A DNA stretch of 64,000 nucleotides, from contig CM043872.1 in the NCBI GenBank assembly GCA_023846275.1, forward strand, positions 24,971,670 through 25,035,669, given 5' to 3'. Source of the stretch: Vanilla planifolia (Eukaryota > Streptophyta > Magnoliopsida > Asparagales > Orchidaceae). Both the position numbers and the translations under genes were made by a program. The notes beneath the pieces were generated by a model. The model did no database searches. It saw only the letters and a list, made by a program, of their open reading frames with translations, and was not told the DNA's origin. Every line of letters begins with the position of its first letter. Positions within the stretch are counted from its first letter, which is position 1. This document shows positions 1 through 12,300 of the stretch, in pieces.

Positions 1-3000
1 CTCTTCTCTTGGGAACTTTTACTTTACCGTTGCAACCTCATTGATTGCAGCAATTGGCTCTTGAGAAACTTCTTAATTGGTCATTTGTTTAGTAATTTGG
101 CTACCTTGTCTTAGAATAATGTTTTCGTAGGCCTTCTTGCCATGAAAATTTTTGTTGATCATTTTATTATTGACATTGGCATTCTCAAAAGCTAGTGTGT
201 CAATAATATTTCATTTCTAGGTAGTAAAACTTCCTAAGACCAAAGACTTCATTAAGAGTGTTAATTTTCTGACTATCTGGAAGTATGTCATACCTGGCTA
301 CTCTATTGGCATCACCATCCATACCCATGTTTTGCGGAGAGAAGAGTTTTGATAAAGTTTTTGATTGAAGATGGATTAGCCTTAGTCGCCTTCTTGATCA
401 CCTGCTCCTTTTTTACAAAAACTGACATACCTTATTCTTCATTTTTATGGAAGACATATATAATGATATGCTCTTCTTTGGATTTCTTTTTTATCTTTGG
501 ACACTTTGAAACTTGTTCATCTATGGTGCCTATTTCAATTATGTTGTCATCTTCTGAATCAATAGTAGATTCAGCTTTTACTCCGGCAATCAATTGATTG
601 CCTCTCTGAGGTACCAAGATTGTGGGTGAATCGCCAACTATATTTCAATCTCTATAGTAGCAACTAAGGGAGATGAAGAATAAACACAGACAGGTTAGAA
701 GGCATAAGTGAATTTGCTATCGTTCTCATTGTTGATTTTTCTTCAACATTGTATCATTGAAAACTCCAATAGGCTAGCAAAAATTTTAGTGAAATGGAAA
801 TTATCTCTAGGTTTTTGTTAATCCATAGGCAAAGGAATGGTTTTTAAAAATTTGTGGCATCCACCAAAAATAGGATTTTTTTGACTCCATTATAAACGAT
901 GCCAGAAGTCTTGCTAGTGATGGGAGATGAGAAAAATGGTTGGATCTGATTCTAGCTATGAAGAATGACATTTGATTAGTGTTCTCCAACAAGGTGGTAA
1001 ATTTTTGACAAGGAATAGTTTATTGACAAGGGTAAGCTTTCTCTTTTTTTAGTTCTCCCATTCTGGAAGAAAAGATTATTTACCCATGAGACCCCTAATC
1101 CTTTGACTTTTAAATCCTTATGCTAGAACGAGTTATCCAGGACACTCATTATCATTTGACGATTGCAATCCTTGAACCAATATTTGCTTTGAAGCCTATC
1201 AAAAAATGTTGAACGGTTAGCAATAGATTTGAAAATTCTGTGTTGTGTAGCTTACCATGTAATTCTTCCATGCAACTAGGCTATTTTGGAGCTTCAAGTT
1301 ACCAATGACTAAGTGGTATGTCATGTCAGTGGTTGTCAGATCTCTAGAACTTTCTGAGAGAAGATCATTTTAGCTATTTGAAATATTGTTGGCGATAGCC
1401 TGATATGCTCAGAATCTCTTCCGCTTCACAAGGTGAGAGCTTAAGAGAAAGAGAGAGGGAGATGTTGAAGGCCACAGCGCTTTTGTGGAGGAACGAGGGT
1501 GGCATTGTAACACCTTCCTTAAGATCCACGAGAAGCAAGCATTATTTCTTTTAAAATTGGTCTGGGATCCAAGCTTGTTACTGAAAACATGTCCAGGGAA
1601 TGACAAATAGATGTTCCAATCCGAAATCAAAATCTTTGAATGTGTTATTGTATGGAGTTTGTGTTTAGTGCCAAGACCAGTGATCACATGTCTTCACCTA
1701 CTTAGTATAAGTGTTCTCGACACCCTTTTTCTTTAAAGCCAGCTAAATAGAGATGCAGCTCAGTAAAATGTTTAGAGCAGCTTGTCCTGAGGGTCATTCT
1801 TGTTTTTATATTTAAATTATTTTTGGTTGTCTACTTGTTAAATTGAAGCCATTGGGCTCTTTATTCATTATCAAATTGTTACCTTGTTGGAGCTTTGTGT
1901 AAATTGGTGTTTTTCAAAGAAAAAATCCGAAAATATCCTCAACTCTTAACTCATTAAATATGAAATAAATGTGATTTGGTCATTATATATAAATATTCAA
2001 AAGTATTTTAACTACTTCTTGAGCACAACCTTAAAAAACACTTTTTTAATTGCTTATTCCTCTTTTCAAATTTTTAAGTTGGAACGGTTTATCAAACGAA
2101 GTAATACTCATGAAGTTATTGATCTTAGGCTTGTTATATTTGTTTAAAGATCTAAATTCTTTATGTTGATGTGTTATTATTATTAATTTGTTTGGCTAGT
2201 TCCTGGCGCCATATAAGAGAGTTCAATAAGCTCTTTGTTCAGTCTTTTGCTGCAGGAAAATGGCTTTTATACTTATCTGATTTTTTTGAGGATGTTCCTA
2301 GGTAGATGACCAGGAATTTATTCAATGTGACGTGATAATGCACAGAAAACTGAAAATTAGTGAAGCATGAGTAACAAAAAATTAAGAATGGTGGAAGAAA
2401 GTTATAAAAATTAGCCACATTGGGATGCTTTCACATTCTTTTTCTCTATTTCAGCACAAGACCTGCTGATCTCAGTAATCTAGAAGTTAGAGACGACAAA
2501 GTTCCAAGAGAGTCCTCCAAATAGTCCCATGGCGGGTATTTAGTTGGTGATACATGGCACAGTAGGTGATGCTTGTAGGAAGTTCGGCGGCTGCAAAACA
2601 TAATTGTCTTGGGTAATTGAACTGCCGATTTAGCAAACTAGAAAATGTAGAATTCCATATGTGAGGCACTGTCGGGAAATGGAGTTCATGGTCTTTATCG
2701 GGAGCCAATAATCCTTTAATGGTGAATGGTGCTATGAAATTGCTATCCAAAGATTAGTCTGGAGACTATCGGTAAAGCTGTTGAAATACATCGCCTAGTA
2801 TTTGAAACACGTGTCTGCTGTTGGAAAGTATTACAGTTGTTCCAAGGAGTAATGTTTGGATTTGTCACGTGTCGATCATCAGTAATGTTTGGATGTGTCA
2901 ATGTGTGGTGTCTGGAAAGTATTATCTGGTGTTTTTTGTTTTGTAAACTTGCGTTCTTTGTCCGCTTCATTACTATTGAACACATCCGCTTGTTTCTGTT

Positions 3001-3025
3001 TCCTTTTTTGATGATCCATGAGCAG
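1..3025. other. Upstream flank or intron of the DEM-like exon
   Basis: No exon of the DEM-like gene could be recognised here. The last ~50 bases are a good plant intron 3' end: a pyrimidine-rich run and AG at 3,024-3,025. On the minus strand, one reading frame between about 1,400 and 660 stays mostly open with scattered stops, which suggests an old coding remnant, but I cannot name it. A short direct repeat (two ~30-base copies, each starting near aatgtttgga) sits at about 2,850-2,912. If the downstream exon belongs to a working gene, most of this stretch is intron. Confidence 0.4.
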
Positions 3026-3307
3026 GTGACTGAGAATGGTAAGCAGGAGAGGCATCTTGTTACAACTGTGGGCAAATTCAGCGTCATCTGGAACTTCTTA
3101 CAGGTGAAAAACAGCAGCCACGAATGCTACCGCAACCAGGAAGGTCTCAAGAGTTGCTACTGCTACCGCATTGTTCCCAAGGACGAATCCATTGTCGACA
3201 GCCGTTTCATGCATGACAAGTTTTCCGGCAACGATTCCCCTGAAGCTCCACTTGTTGTTGCCACGCCCATGAAGGTTAGCTCCTTCAGTATATCAAGTCG
3301 TCGCTAA
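3026..3307 (+). CDS. DEM / VID27-like protein, terminal exon (partial)
   Basis: This is the C-terminal exon of a plant homologue of DEM (defective embryo and meristems), the Vid27-related family. DEM was described from a tomato mutant defective in embryo and meristem organisation; its molecular activity is not well defined. The exon encodes 93 residues and a TAA stop. Recognisable stretches are [34 protein letters not shown] and the conserved end [18 protein letters not shown], all in the order expected for the family's C-terminus. The exon opens with [10 protein letters not shown] after a polypyrimidine tract and AG at 3,024-3,025, so the frame enters in phase 0. The reading frame is intact. 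No earlier exon is visible in the 3 kb upstream, so either the previous intron exceeds 3 kb or this is a detached fragment. Family identity rests on remembered homology. Confidence 0.8.
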   Translation: MTENGKQERHLVTTVGKFSVIWNFLQVKNSSHECYRNQEGLKSCYCYRIVPKDESIVDSRFMHDKFSGNDSPEAPLVVATPMKVSSFSISSRR

Positions 3308-6300
3308 GCTTGCCTTCCCATTTTGTAATCCTCCTCTTGTGGACACCTGTAGCAAATGTTAATGCATGATATGCTCAGAATTATTCTGTTTGGAGTACTG
3401 CCGAATTTTTTTTTTTATTTTTTTTTTATTTCTTTCAATTCGACCTCGATGCGCTTCTATTAGAACATGTGGCATTTGAACATCTCTGTTTTTATAATTA
3501 TGATGGTGGTAGTACTCGTCTTGTTTGGCTTGAGGCGGTCGTTGCAGGTCTATTTGAATGCATGTTTCTCAGGTCCAATGCTGTAGGCCCGCATGGTTCC
3601 GTGTTGGCTGTCATCTTTAGTATTAGAGAATTTGTTTGGCCATTCAGGTAGAACTGATATTTTTTTGGCTGTAATATATATTACTACGGTTTTTATATTT
3701 CTACCCCCAAATAATCTACCCTAATATGCAGTAATGGAAATATGTGCGATTAAGTAGTATTGCTTTTTTCAATCACATGAAGTCTACCGAATGAATCATT
3801 TCGTGTCGATAAATCTGTTTCCAGGTGGATGAATTTGTCAGTTTATAAGTTGGGGTTCGTTGATTGAGATTATTTATTGTTAGTTTATGCTTGTTGATGT
3901 TAATGTTGATTAACCTTCCATTGTGTTTCCCCTCAATAATGTTGTTGAGTGGAAGATGGATCACTTGTGATCTATGTTCCACTTGATGTGGAGAGAACTG
4001 TGCCTTTAGCCATCGCTCTGTCGCTTCTTGATTGTCTTTTCTATTCGATAACAAAAAATATAGTAAATTTTGAAAAACAAAAACTTTGGAATAGATATCA
4101 ACTTTTTTTTGTGGTATTTTTTTTTCTAATGATGTTCTAATACACAATAGTAATCAAATATTTTAAAGAGATGTAAACATGACAATTCTTATTTCATATA
4201 ATATATAATATTAATAAATATGATTTTTATTATCAAAATATGTATGTGTGCACTTAATAAATGGTGTCACCTCATCATGTCACATGCCAAAGTGAATGTA
4301 ATTATTCATAGGTAAATAATAATTTTTATTTATATCATAGTTATTTTAATTTGTTTATTTGATTTTTATAGGATTGTTCTCTTTCTTGTTTCTAATTTTC
4401 TTTTGCTTCTTACAATACCAAATTATACATAATTCAGCACAATAAGCTCCATTTTTTATTTAAAACATGCTCTCAATTTTTGTTTTTTTTTACTCAACCA
4501 CAAAATTTCCCAAATCTCCTCTGACTGTTGCAACACCTAGGAACCATAAGTCTTGATTGACGTATGTCATAGTATAACATACTATATGTTGGGTTGGATA
4601 TTAGACACAATAGGTGTTGAACAAATGCCCATCAAAGTTGTTTTCCACATTTAATGTTGCATTTAGCTTCCAAACTTTAAAGCACAAGGTTACAATTTGC
4701 ACACCATACAACAATTCAAACACATGCCCATCATTCAAAATCCAAATTCTAAAACTTTATAACAATATTTCTTTGCTCTCTTAGAAGCCACATTATGCGA
4801 AAAGGAAACTAAAGAAAAAAAAATGATGCAGACACCACAAGAGTGAGATTTTCATCAAACTAATTTAATTCAAACTCGTAGTTGCTCCTATTGTAGAGTC
4901 ACTTAGAATGAGTGATTCAACAATATTAATAATTTGACAATAATATAGTTTTGACAAGTTAGTTTCTTCTTCAACTATGTCATCAATTCTAGCATCATTA
5001 TTATTTATGGTACTTATTGGATGTTGAACATATCATCACCATGGTTAGTATTTTATATCTTCAATATTTTGTAAGTATTTTTATGTTTGTTCTTCTATTT
5101 GAGTGATTTTTGAATTTTTGGAAAGCTAATAGGAAGGTTACAAAACTCTTGTTCATATTTTTGCCAAATTTAACATAAATTTGGAGAAAAAAAATTTTAG
5201 AACTTATTATATGAGATAACAAGTAAATAACATTTTTTGTGAAAGTCACATAATTTTTAGATGGTTTAATCTAATCCTAGATTTACATCTACCCCTTGTC
5301 CAACAACTAGATTTGCATTAACAAAATTATTCTCCTTTATCAAATGATCAATAAAGTTATACCCTTAAGAGAAGAGATCTATGAAGGGACTTATTGATGG
5401 CTTAGAAGTGCTTTAAGCAACAAGGACTCAATGCAAAAGATGGCTAAGGAAATATATTTGATGCTATTTATACTTCCAAAATAATTAACATAATATTTTA
5501 GAAAATTCTCAATAGTTAAAATAATGTTTCAAATGAAATTAATTAGCTATTATGCCTCTTGGATTGCATTCATACTTTTACAACCAAGAGATTGTACTTA
5601 TATGATATTGCAAAAATATTGATTGCCCAAGTGATCAAACCATCAAAACTACCTTATTAGCATACTTATATGAGATTGTAAAAGTTTGATTAATTACATC
5701 ATATTGTATGACATAATTCATAGTTACGTCTTAATTTAATATATATACTTCATAAATGTATGATTGATAATATCATATTGCACATAACTTTCCAATTTTA
5801 TTAGTTTTTTATATTCAAATGAGTCATAAAAGTATGATAAACAGTCATATTTGCATAAAGATTTCAAGCTCTTTAAGTTCTTTGACTCTATAATGGATTG
5901 CATAATAAGTAATATTGTATAGTATGATGATTTTTAGTTCAATTATTTATCTAAGTCAATTTAGGATCTTTGTGAGAAAATTAATCATGTAATGATGATA
6001 GTCAACATCATTTTGTATGATGTTATTGTTTCTTTAAGACATTAAAATAAGGAGCACACTTGTATTGACTAATATTGGGTACCTGGTGTATGAAGATGTT
6101 AGAACTTAAGTAACTGTCAATTAAAATGGGTTTATATAGGCTTGATGGAGTTATCATTATATATGAAATGTCTAATAACACTTATAAGCCATCATTGAGT
6201 ATGATCCCATGTCTGAATGGTTATATGAGCTAATCAAGTAAGTACTGTTGTGTTGATTGTAGTTTGCATATAACTACTTCATAGCTTTTACTTCAATTTA

Positions 6301-7330
6301 AAATTGACTATTTCTTATTCTATAATATTTCTATTATAATTTATTTAGTTTACAAGTTTATTTCACTTTGAAATAAAATAAATATTCATAATTAAAGAAT
6401 AAAATCTATAATAATGGATAAATATGATTAGTAAACTCTATGAAATAGCTTAGATATGAATGTGTATGGAAAATGTAGATGTTTTAAGTTCCAAAAAAAG
6501 CTTAGTATAAGTTTTAACATTCTAACCAATGATATAGATAGAGATTAGCTTAAGATAGATGCCACTCAATCAAAAGCTATGTTGGATTGACTCTATGATA
6601 TGAAAATTATGTCACCATTCCTTGAGCAATACTACCTTAGACCTTGACCATGCTTTCATGAGCATTGCAATCATCTTCTTCAATCTACACATGTTCATCA
6701 AGTATTATAAGACATGTTAGTATATTAATGCATGATGTTATTATCATGAAACCACTTAAGGTGCTAAAAAAGGTGGGGTATGACAAATGTACTCTGGTAT
6801 TCAGGGTTAGTCTAGTATTGAAATAGCTTCTTCCTTGAAAGGCTTTGGCAACAACTTCACTACCAAAACTATCCCTTTTCGAAGGAGGATCATTACTAGA
6901 TGGAGCCAATGGCTCTTTCTTTCTTCCTTTATCCTTCCTAAGTCATTATTATTATACACTTTGAGATGATGATCACAAAGTCAAGACTATATGTTTACTA
7001 ATACCTTATTAAGATTAGTGTTATTTTAATAATCTAAATTTATTGAAGCAATGACTGTTACAACATAAATAGTGGATGCAATTTACTAGCTCAATTTACT
7101 GACTTTGGAACCAAGGACAACGATCTTTGTAGAGTGGCTAATCCACAAAAAACTTTATTTCTAAATCTTTATGATTAGCATGTTAAACCTTTAAATTCTT
7201 CGTAATTATGGCACATAGGACTGTCATCCTTCATGCATTTATGAATTTGGTTTAAGTTATATTTTATTTTGAAGGAATTTAAGTTTTTGAATATACAAAG
7301 GTTTTTATAAAATTTTTATTATTAAAAAAA
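3308..7330. other. AT-rich gene-free stretch
   Basis: This covers the 3' flank of the DEM-like exon and then AT-rich DNA. A T-rich tract at about 3,405-3,430 may lie in the 3' UTR region. The rest is simple AT-rich sequence with short A/T runs and no open frame showing recognisable protein similarity. I see no intact gene, RNA gene or clear element boundary. Confidence 0.5.
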
Positions 7331-8656
7331 TGCCTAAGCACCCCCACCGCTAAGCCCGAAGGGCTCGAGTTGAGTGGCCTGAAGGCAACAGGGGCCTTGG
7401 GGACCCGTTGACCTAGAACCTGATCAAAATCGAGACAGTCAAGCCCGAGTATTGGGTCACTGTTACAGTCCTTAGGTGAACCGGTTTAGGGCATTACTTC
7501 TGAACCAGCTTAAGAGAAACGAGTCAGGGTGGACTTGTTATTTAATTTATGTAAATCGAGTCTGGTCGTACCCTATGTTCATGTTGGCAACTCTGGTCTT
7601 GGCCTCTCAAGAACACTGGGGGTATTAGCCTAATAATAATGCATAGTGCACGTATTATAATCACAAAACAATTGCACGGTTTCACAATGTGGGACTAAAA
7701 ATAAGCTTTGCTAAACTTGAGATTTATGCACCGACCGATCACGCGTTTTTGAGATCGAACTATCAAGATTGTTCTTACAATTGTGAATAGTATTTTGTCT
7801 TCAGTCATTCATTTGTAATGCTTGATCGAACATCAAAGTGTCTTTCTGTCTTTGTGAACAATAACCTCAACATCATTACCATCCATCCAAGTTTCAAATC
7901 CAATGCTTCAGATCTTATCTCACTATGATTAGCTATGGACCCTTTATCATTTGAGTCGATCCAATGGCTATCGCTCCATTCATTTGCGTAATTGATGGTA
8001 ATTGTACCATCTTCTCTACTGTAATGGCTAGCTTTTCGAAAAACAGATTCTAGTCATTGGGAGAGTTATTTTTGATATTTTTCAATTCAACTATAAATAA
8101 AGATCATTTACCAAACATAAAAATTTTCATAGAGGTCTAATTAAGTTCAAACTATGAATAACAAATTTATATGCAATTACGAGAGCTACAAATTTATATT
8201 AGTCTCTAATTCTCTGCTTTCGTTCATAATCATTTATATATTTTTTGGTAACATTTACTTTATTCATTAATAGTGTCACTCTTATTTAAAAAATTATAGG
8301 TGTAAAAATTTTGTAAACAAAAAATGGTAAAATTTCAAATTTTTTGAATAGGCTCAATTTCATTGATTTTGGTGCCTCATTAGAGTACCAGTGTGTATTT
8401 AGCTTGCCCCTACTAGTTTCGACAAAAGGGAGGGGTTAGTGGAAGCCCGATCAAGGATCGAGAGTGGATGAAGGCATAAGTTTTGGCCAAACTACCTAAA
8501 ATTCTTATGTGCATTTTGTTTATTATTGAGTAATTTTATTTCGTCAATAAAAGAAAATTATTTAAAGCTTGAAAATTCTTTCTTCTAATTTTTGGAATAA
8601 AAAATATTTGTTAAAAGCATAATTCACCCCTCCCCTCTTGTTCGATTTGTCTCACA
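7331..8656 (+). mobile_element. LTR-A, apparently solo, SIRE/copia-like
   Basis: A ~1.33-kb GC-richer block starts TGCCTAAGCA and ends near GTCTCACA. Its reverse complement matches 14,743-15,939 plus 17,770-17,916 along its whole length. Shared landmarks are a C-rich run followed by ctctt near the 3' end (8,625-8,640), a GATAAAGGGTCCATA stretch near 7,935 and TAGTCCCACATTGTG near 7,690. The C-rich motif close to the 3' end is common in plant SIRE-type LTRs. No polyprotein follows on the plus strand, so I read it as a solo LTR. I found no convincing target-site duplication, so the ends are approximate to about 10 bases. Confidence 0.65.
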
Positions 8657-8699
8657 TGTTTTACAATAATTATTTAGGGGTTTTCAACGGTTTGGGTTG

Positions 8700-9390
8700 A
8701 CTCTACTAATTTTCTATATAAATTATGATATAATATAATAATTTCTCTAATAGAATCCCATAATTCTCTCATAAACCTAAAATGTTTTGATTCTTTTGTA
8801 GAAACCATCTTAGGTATATATCTAATGATGAAACAAATTCTCTTTATATTGGGAATAATTAATCATTTTTATAGTAATTTGGCTAACTTCTCTTTTATCT
8901 ATCTTTCAATAGAATTTTGTACCTATTATTCTTTACAAGATTCACAAAATGTTGGCTAACAAGATATGTAACTATTTGGCATATCTTCAACTCTAAATTT
9001 GTGTTGACCACTCCACCATCTATTTTGTAGAAACACTTAACACTAAAACTACCAAAGATGCCTTCCTATCATCATGGCAAACTATCCCATCAAAGAGTTT
9101 CTCCATATGATTTAGCCAAGCTTTAGCCATAACTGGTTCAATAGTTTTTTAGAAATGTTAGTGATGCATTTCTTGGAATATTCTAACAATTTTATCTAGA
9201 TGAGCATTAGAGTTTTGAACCATTATAGGTATAGACATGACTCCCATCATTTGGATAAAGTTGTTAGCAATTATTTCATGTTCTATTTATTATTCCCTTA
9301 TGACTCTTTGGCTCCTCCATTTCTTGAGCCAACATCCTCTTCAAGATTTTGACAATTACTTAGCATGACATGTTATTTCATATGGATAAG
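8700..9390 (-). pseudogene. Ty3/gypsy gag remnant
   Basis: Read on the minus strand, the middle of this stretch gives a Ty3/gypsy gag-like segment containing AKAWLNHMEKLFD and then HDDRKASLVVL. This resembles the AWLxxMEKIFD...xxxxKV core of plant gypsy gag proteins. Further on, toward 8,760, a frame containing REFVSSLDIYLRWFL resembles the later gag region. Stops and frame changes are frequent, so it cannot encode a protein. It is on the strand opposite to LTR-A and probably belongs to a different, older element whose pol is not visible here. Confidence 0.5.
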
Positions 9391-12300
9391 GCACACATAT
9401 ATATACTATAAAATTCAGTAATAGAAACATCACATCACAATTATAATCATATACACATAATATTCATTAATGCAAACATCACATTTCATGCTTTGCAAAC
9501 ACAAATTCTCCTCTATGATAGTCAACATTTCTCTCATTTTTTGAAGATAGCACCTATTCATTCAAACCCATTTGCTACCACCTTTGTAAGAACTTATTAA
9601 CCTAGCAAATATTTTTTTATGCTCATCTTGCTCATAGCATATGCCACATGTAATATACAACAACTACAACAAAGTAATAATAAAATATTATGATAAAGTT
9701 TAAATATGTCTAAGTTCAAAATACCTGAACTTAATTGAACTTATCATATAACAAAGCTACTCACAAGTGGCTATATATAACAGTTGGATATCTCATCACA
9801 CCTCACCAATCCTAACATATAGTGACTACATAACATCTATAAAAATAAAAAAAAATATAGAAGTAAGTCAACATTGGCCTTATAGGAAAATTAATATTAA
9901 TCAACATGAAGCAAATAAACTCAATAAATCATATGGAATAATAAGCAATAACATGTTAAATCATTGAACAGACTATGTAATAGCAGATGCTGAGTAAAAG
10001 AAACATAGGCAATGGAATTATGCAGAGAATGATTTCATTTCTATTTATGTGATCTCGTTATGGGTCTTGTTCTCCATCAATCTATCCACCACTCACATCA
10101 AGTCAAGGTCATCACTTTCATGAGATAGTCGAAGACTACCATTGATATCATCATGCATAAATTATCTCATCTCTAGAAGTACCTTATCATATCACATTAG
10201 AGGCAACAAAAGTCACCAACCATATCTTCTAGGAGATAAACTTCTCTTACCATATAGGGGTCGTAACCCACACAAGATAGTCTCCTGAGAACTATCACTA
10301 GACTTGTTACACATATATAATCAATTAGCTCAAGCTAATAATGGTATATTGTGTAGAGAAATATTCATTTAGAATGTATGTGTAATCATAATGCCATTTT
10401 TTAGCTTGGCACGACCATTTCATAATGGTTGTTTATAATTTTATTTTGTATAATATTTTTTACTTTTTCATATTCTTTTACACATCTCAAAATCAAGCCA
10501 CACTTTTCATATGAAACCTCCATAAATAATTGTATATTAATTTTAATCATTATCATGTTTACAATTCAAGATAACATCACACACATGCTTCTCAATCATT
10601 AACAAAGATATTTTATAATTTATGTAATATATTATGTAATATGCAATATCATTCATACATCATGTACATATTACAATGTAAAATGCAAATATTATGTAAT
10701 CCAAAGCAATAACATGCAACATTATTTCTTTTTAATTCAAATATATTACTGTATTTACCAAAATGCATATCTCAACTCAACATAGCCCTCACTTTACCCC
10801 AATCTTTACATGACATGTAAATATGAAAATTAAATTTACTTGCTTGTGCAAACTCCTTTCCTACTATTCACAATACAATACCATACTCTAGCTCTTGTTG
10901 GCATTCCATTCCCCCTCAAAAACCTAATCAATGAAGATGATAATTCACGGAAAAGCTATGCCACCAAGAAAACAACTTAGCTCTTCATAGTGGTCTCGAT
11001 AGTCAATTGGTGACAAAGAGACACGAATCTATGACGAGAGGAAAGGGCTTCCAGTCATGTGAGCAAGAGAGCTAATATGAAGAGAAAGTGAAAAACTGAA
11101 TGTGAAAGTTGGTTGTTGCTCAATATTAGATTTAAGGTATACATATAGCACATATAATCATCTAATTAATTTCTTTTCAAATTTTTAAAGTTTAAAATTT
11201 CGTAACAAACCAAACGAACTCCAACTAATTCGAAACAAATACCATTTGATACTTTCTTTTGTACACTTTAAAATACTTTATTTCCCACCTTAGCATGCTT
11301 CATGGAGAATCCCAAAATCAATAAACTTATTTCAAATATGCATTTAACACATCCAACATACTTAGATGTTAATTATAAAATATTAATTTAATATACTTAT
11401 CTTTAGAGTTGTAGGGTACCTAGTTAGTACATCTGGGCATCACCAAGTTTTGATGTCTACAAACCACCAATACCTGCACAACCTTAACACCCGTTCTCTA
11501 GCATAAGCAATAATTTTTATTAGTTAACTCTTAAATTGAAATTTTGTAAAACCACTTAAAGATTGAAATGTAACTTAAAATTTTTGTTTGTGCTCTTTTC
11601 ATTATGCTTTATCAAATAATGAATGCTATTTCTTAAAGAATCGTATCAATCTGTTTGAAATCACGTTTTTTACATTTTACAGCTTTGATTGCCAGCATGT
11701 GCTCAAATTCAATCTCTACTGCATAATTTTTATACTCTTATTTGTACCTAAAAATTATAAGGACAAAATTATTCTTCGTATGTATGAAAACAACATGTTG
11801 AAATCGTGATTTACTGATTATTTATGTACAAAACCAAAGAAAGCCTTGAAAAATAGCTGTTAAAAGTGCCCATTCATCTTACTAGAAATAACCTTCAGTT
11901 TGCCATCCAACACAACTACTTGTGTTATCTAGCGGTTACATTTTCCCCAAAGTTTATGCTATTTAATAGAAAGCAGTCCTTTCTAACTAAAGTATCCGCT
12001 GTGGCTTCCTTTCTTCTGGGTCCATTTCTTTCGTGGTCGTTTCTATATACTACCCTAAATATGGCCATTTCATGAGTTTAAGGATTCACCATTTTATTCC
12101 AGCACACAGGTTAATGGAAAATTGATTCTAGCATGGTACTCATTGCAATCTTTCCATGGTTTTTTCCTCACCTTTCCATGATTAAAATGCTAGGGAAATC
12201 ATTGCTTTCCATCAATTAATTAGCTATCATGAGGGAGATGGGGCACCCTCATCATGAATGGGAGGACAGGTTTTTCTGCACTCTTGTCGATTACCTAGAA

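Noticed and set aside
2837-3025. N-terminal extension of the DEM-like exon frame
   Set aside because: It has no ATG start, and its hydrophobic sequence does not match the family; it is intron read-through.
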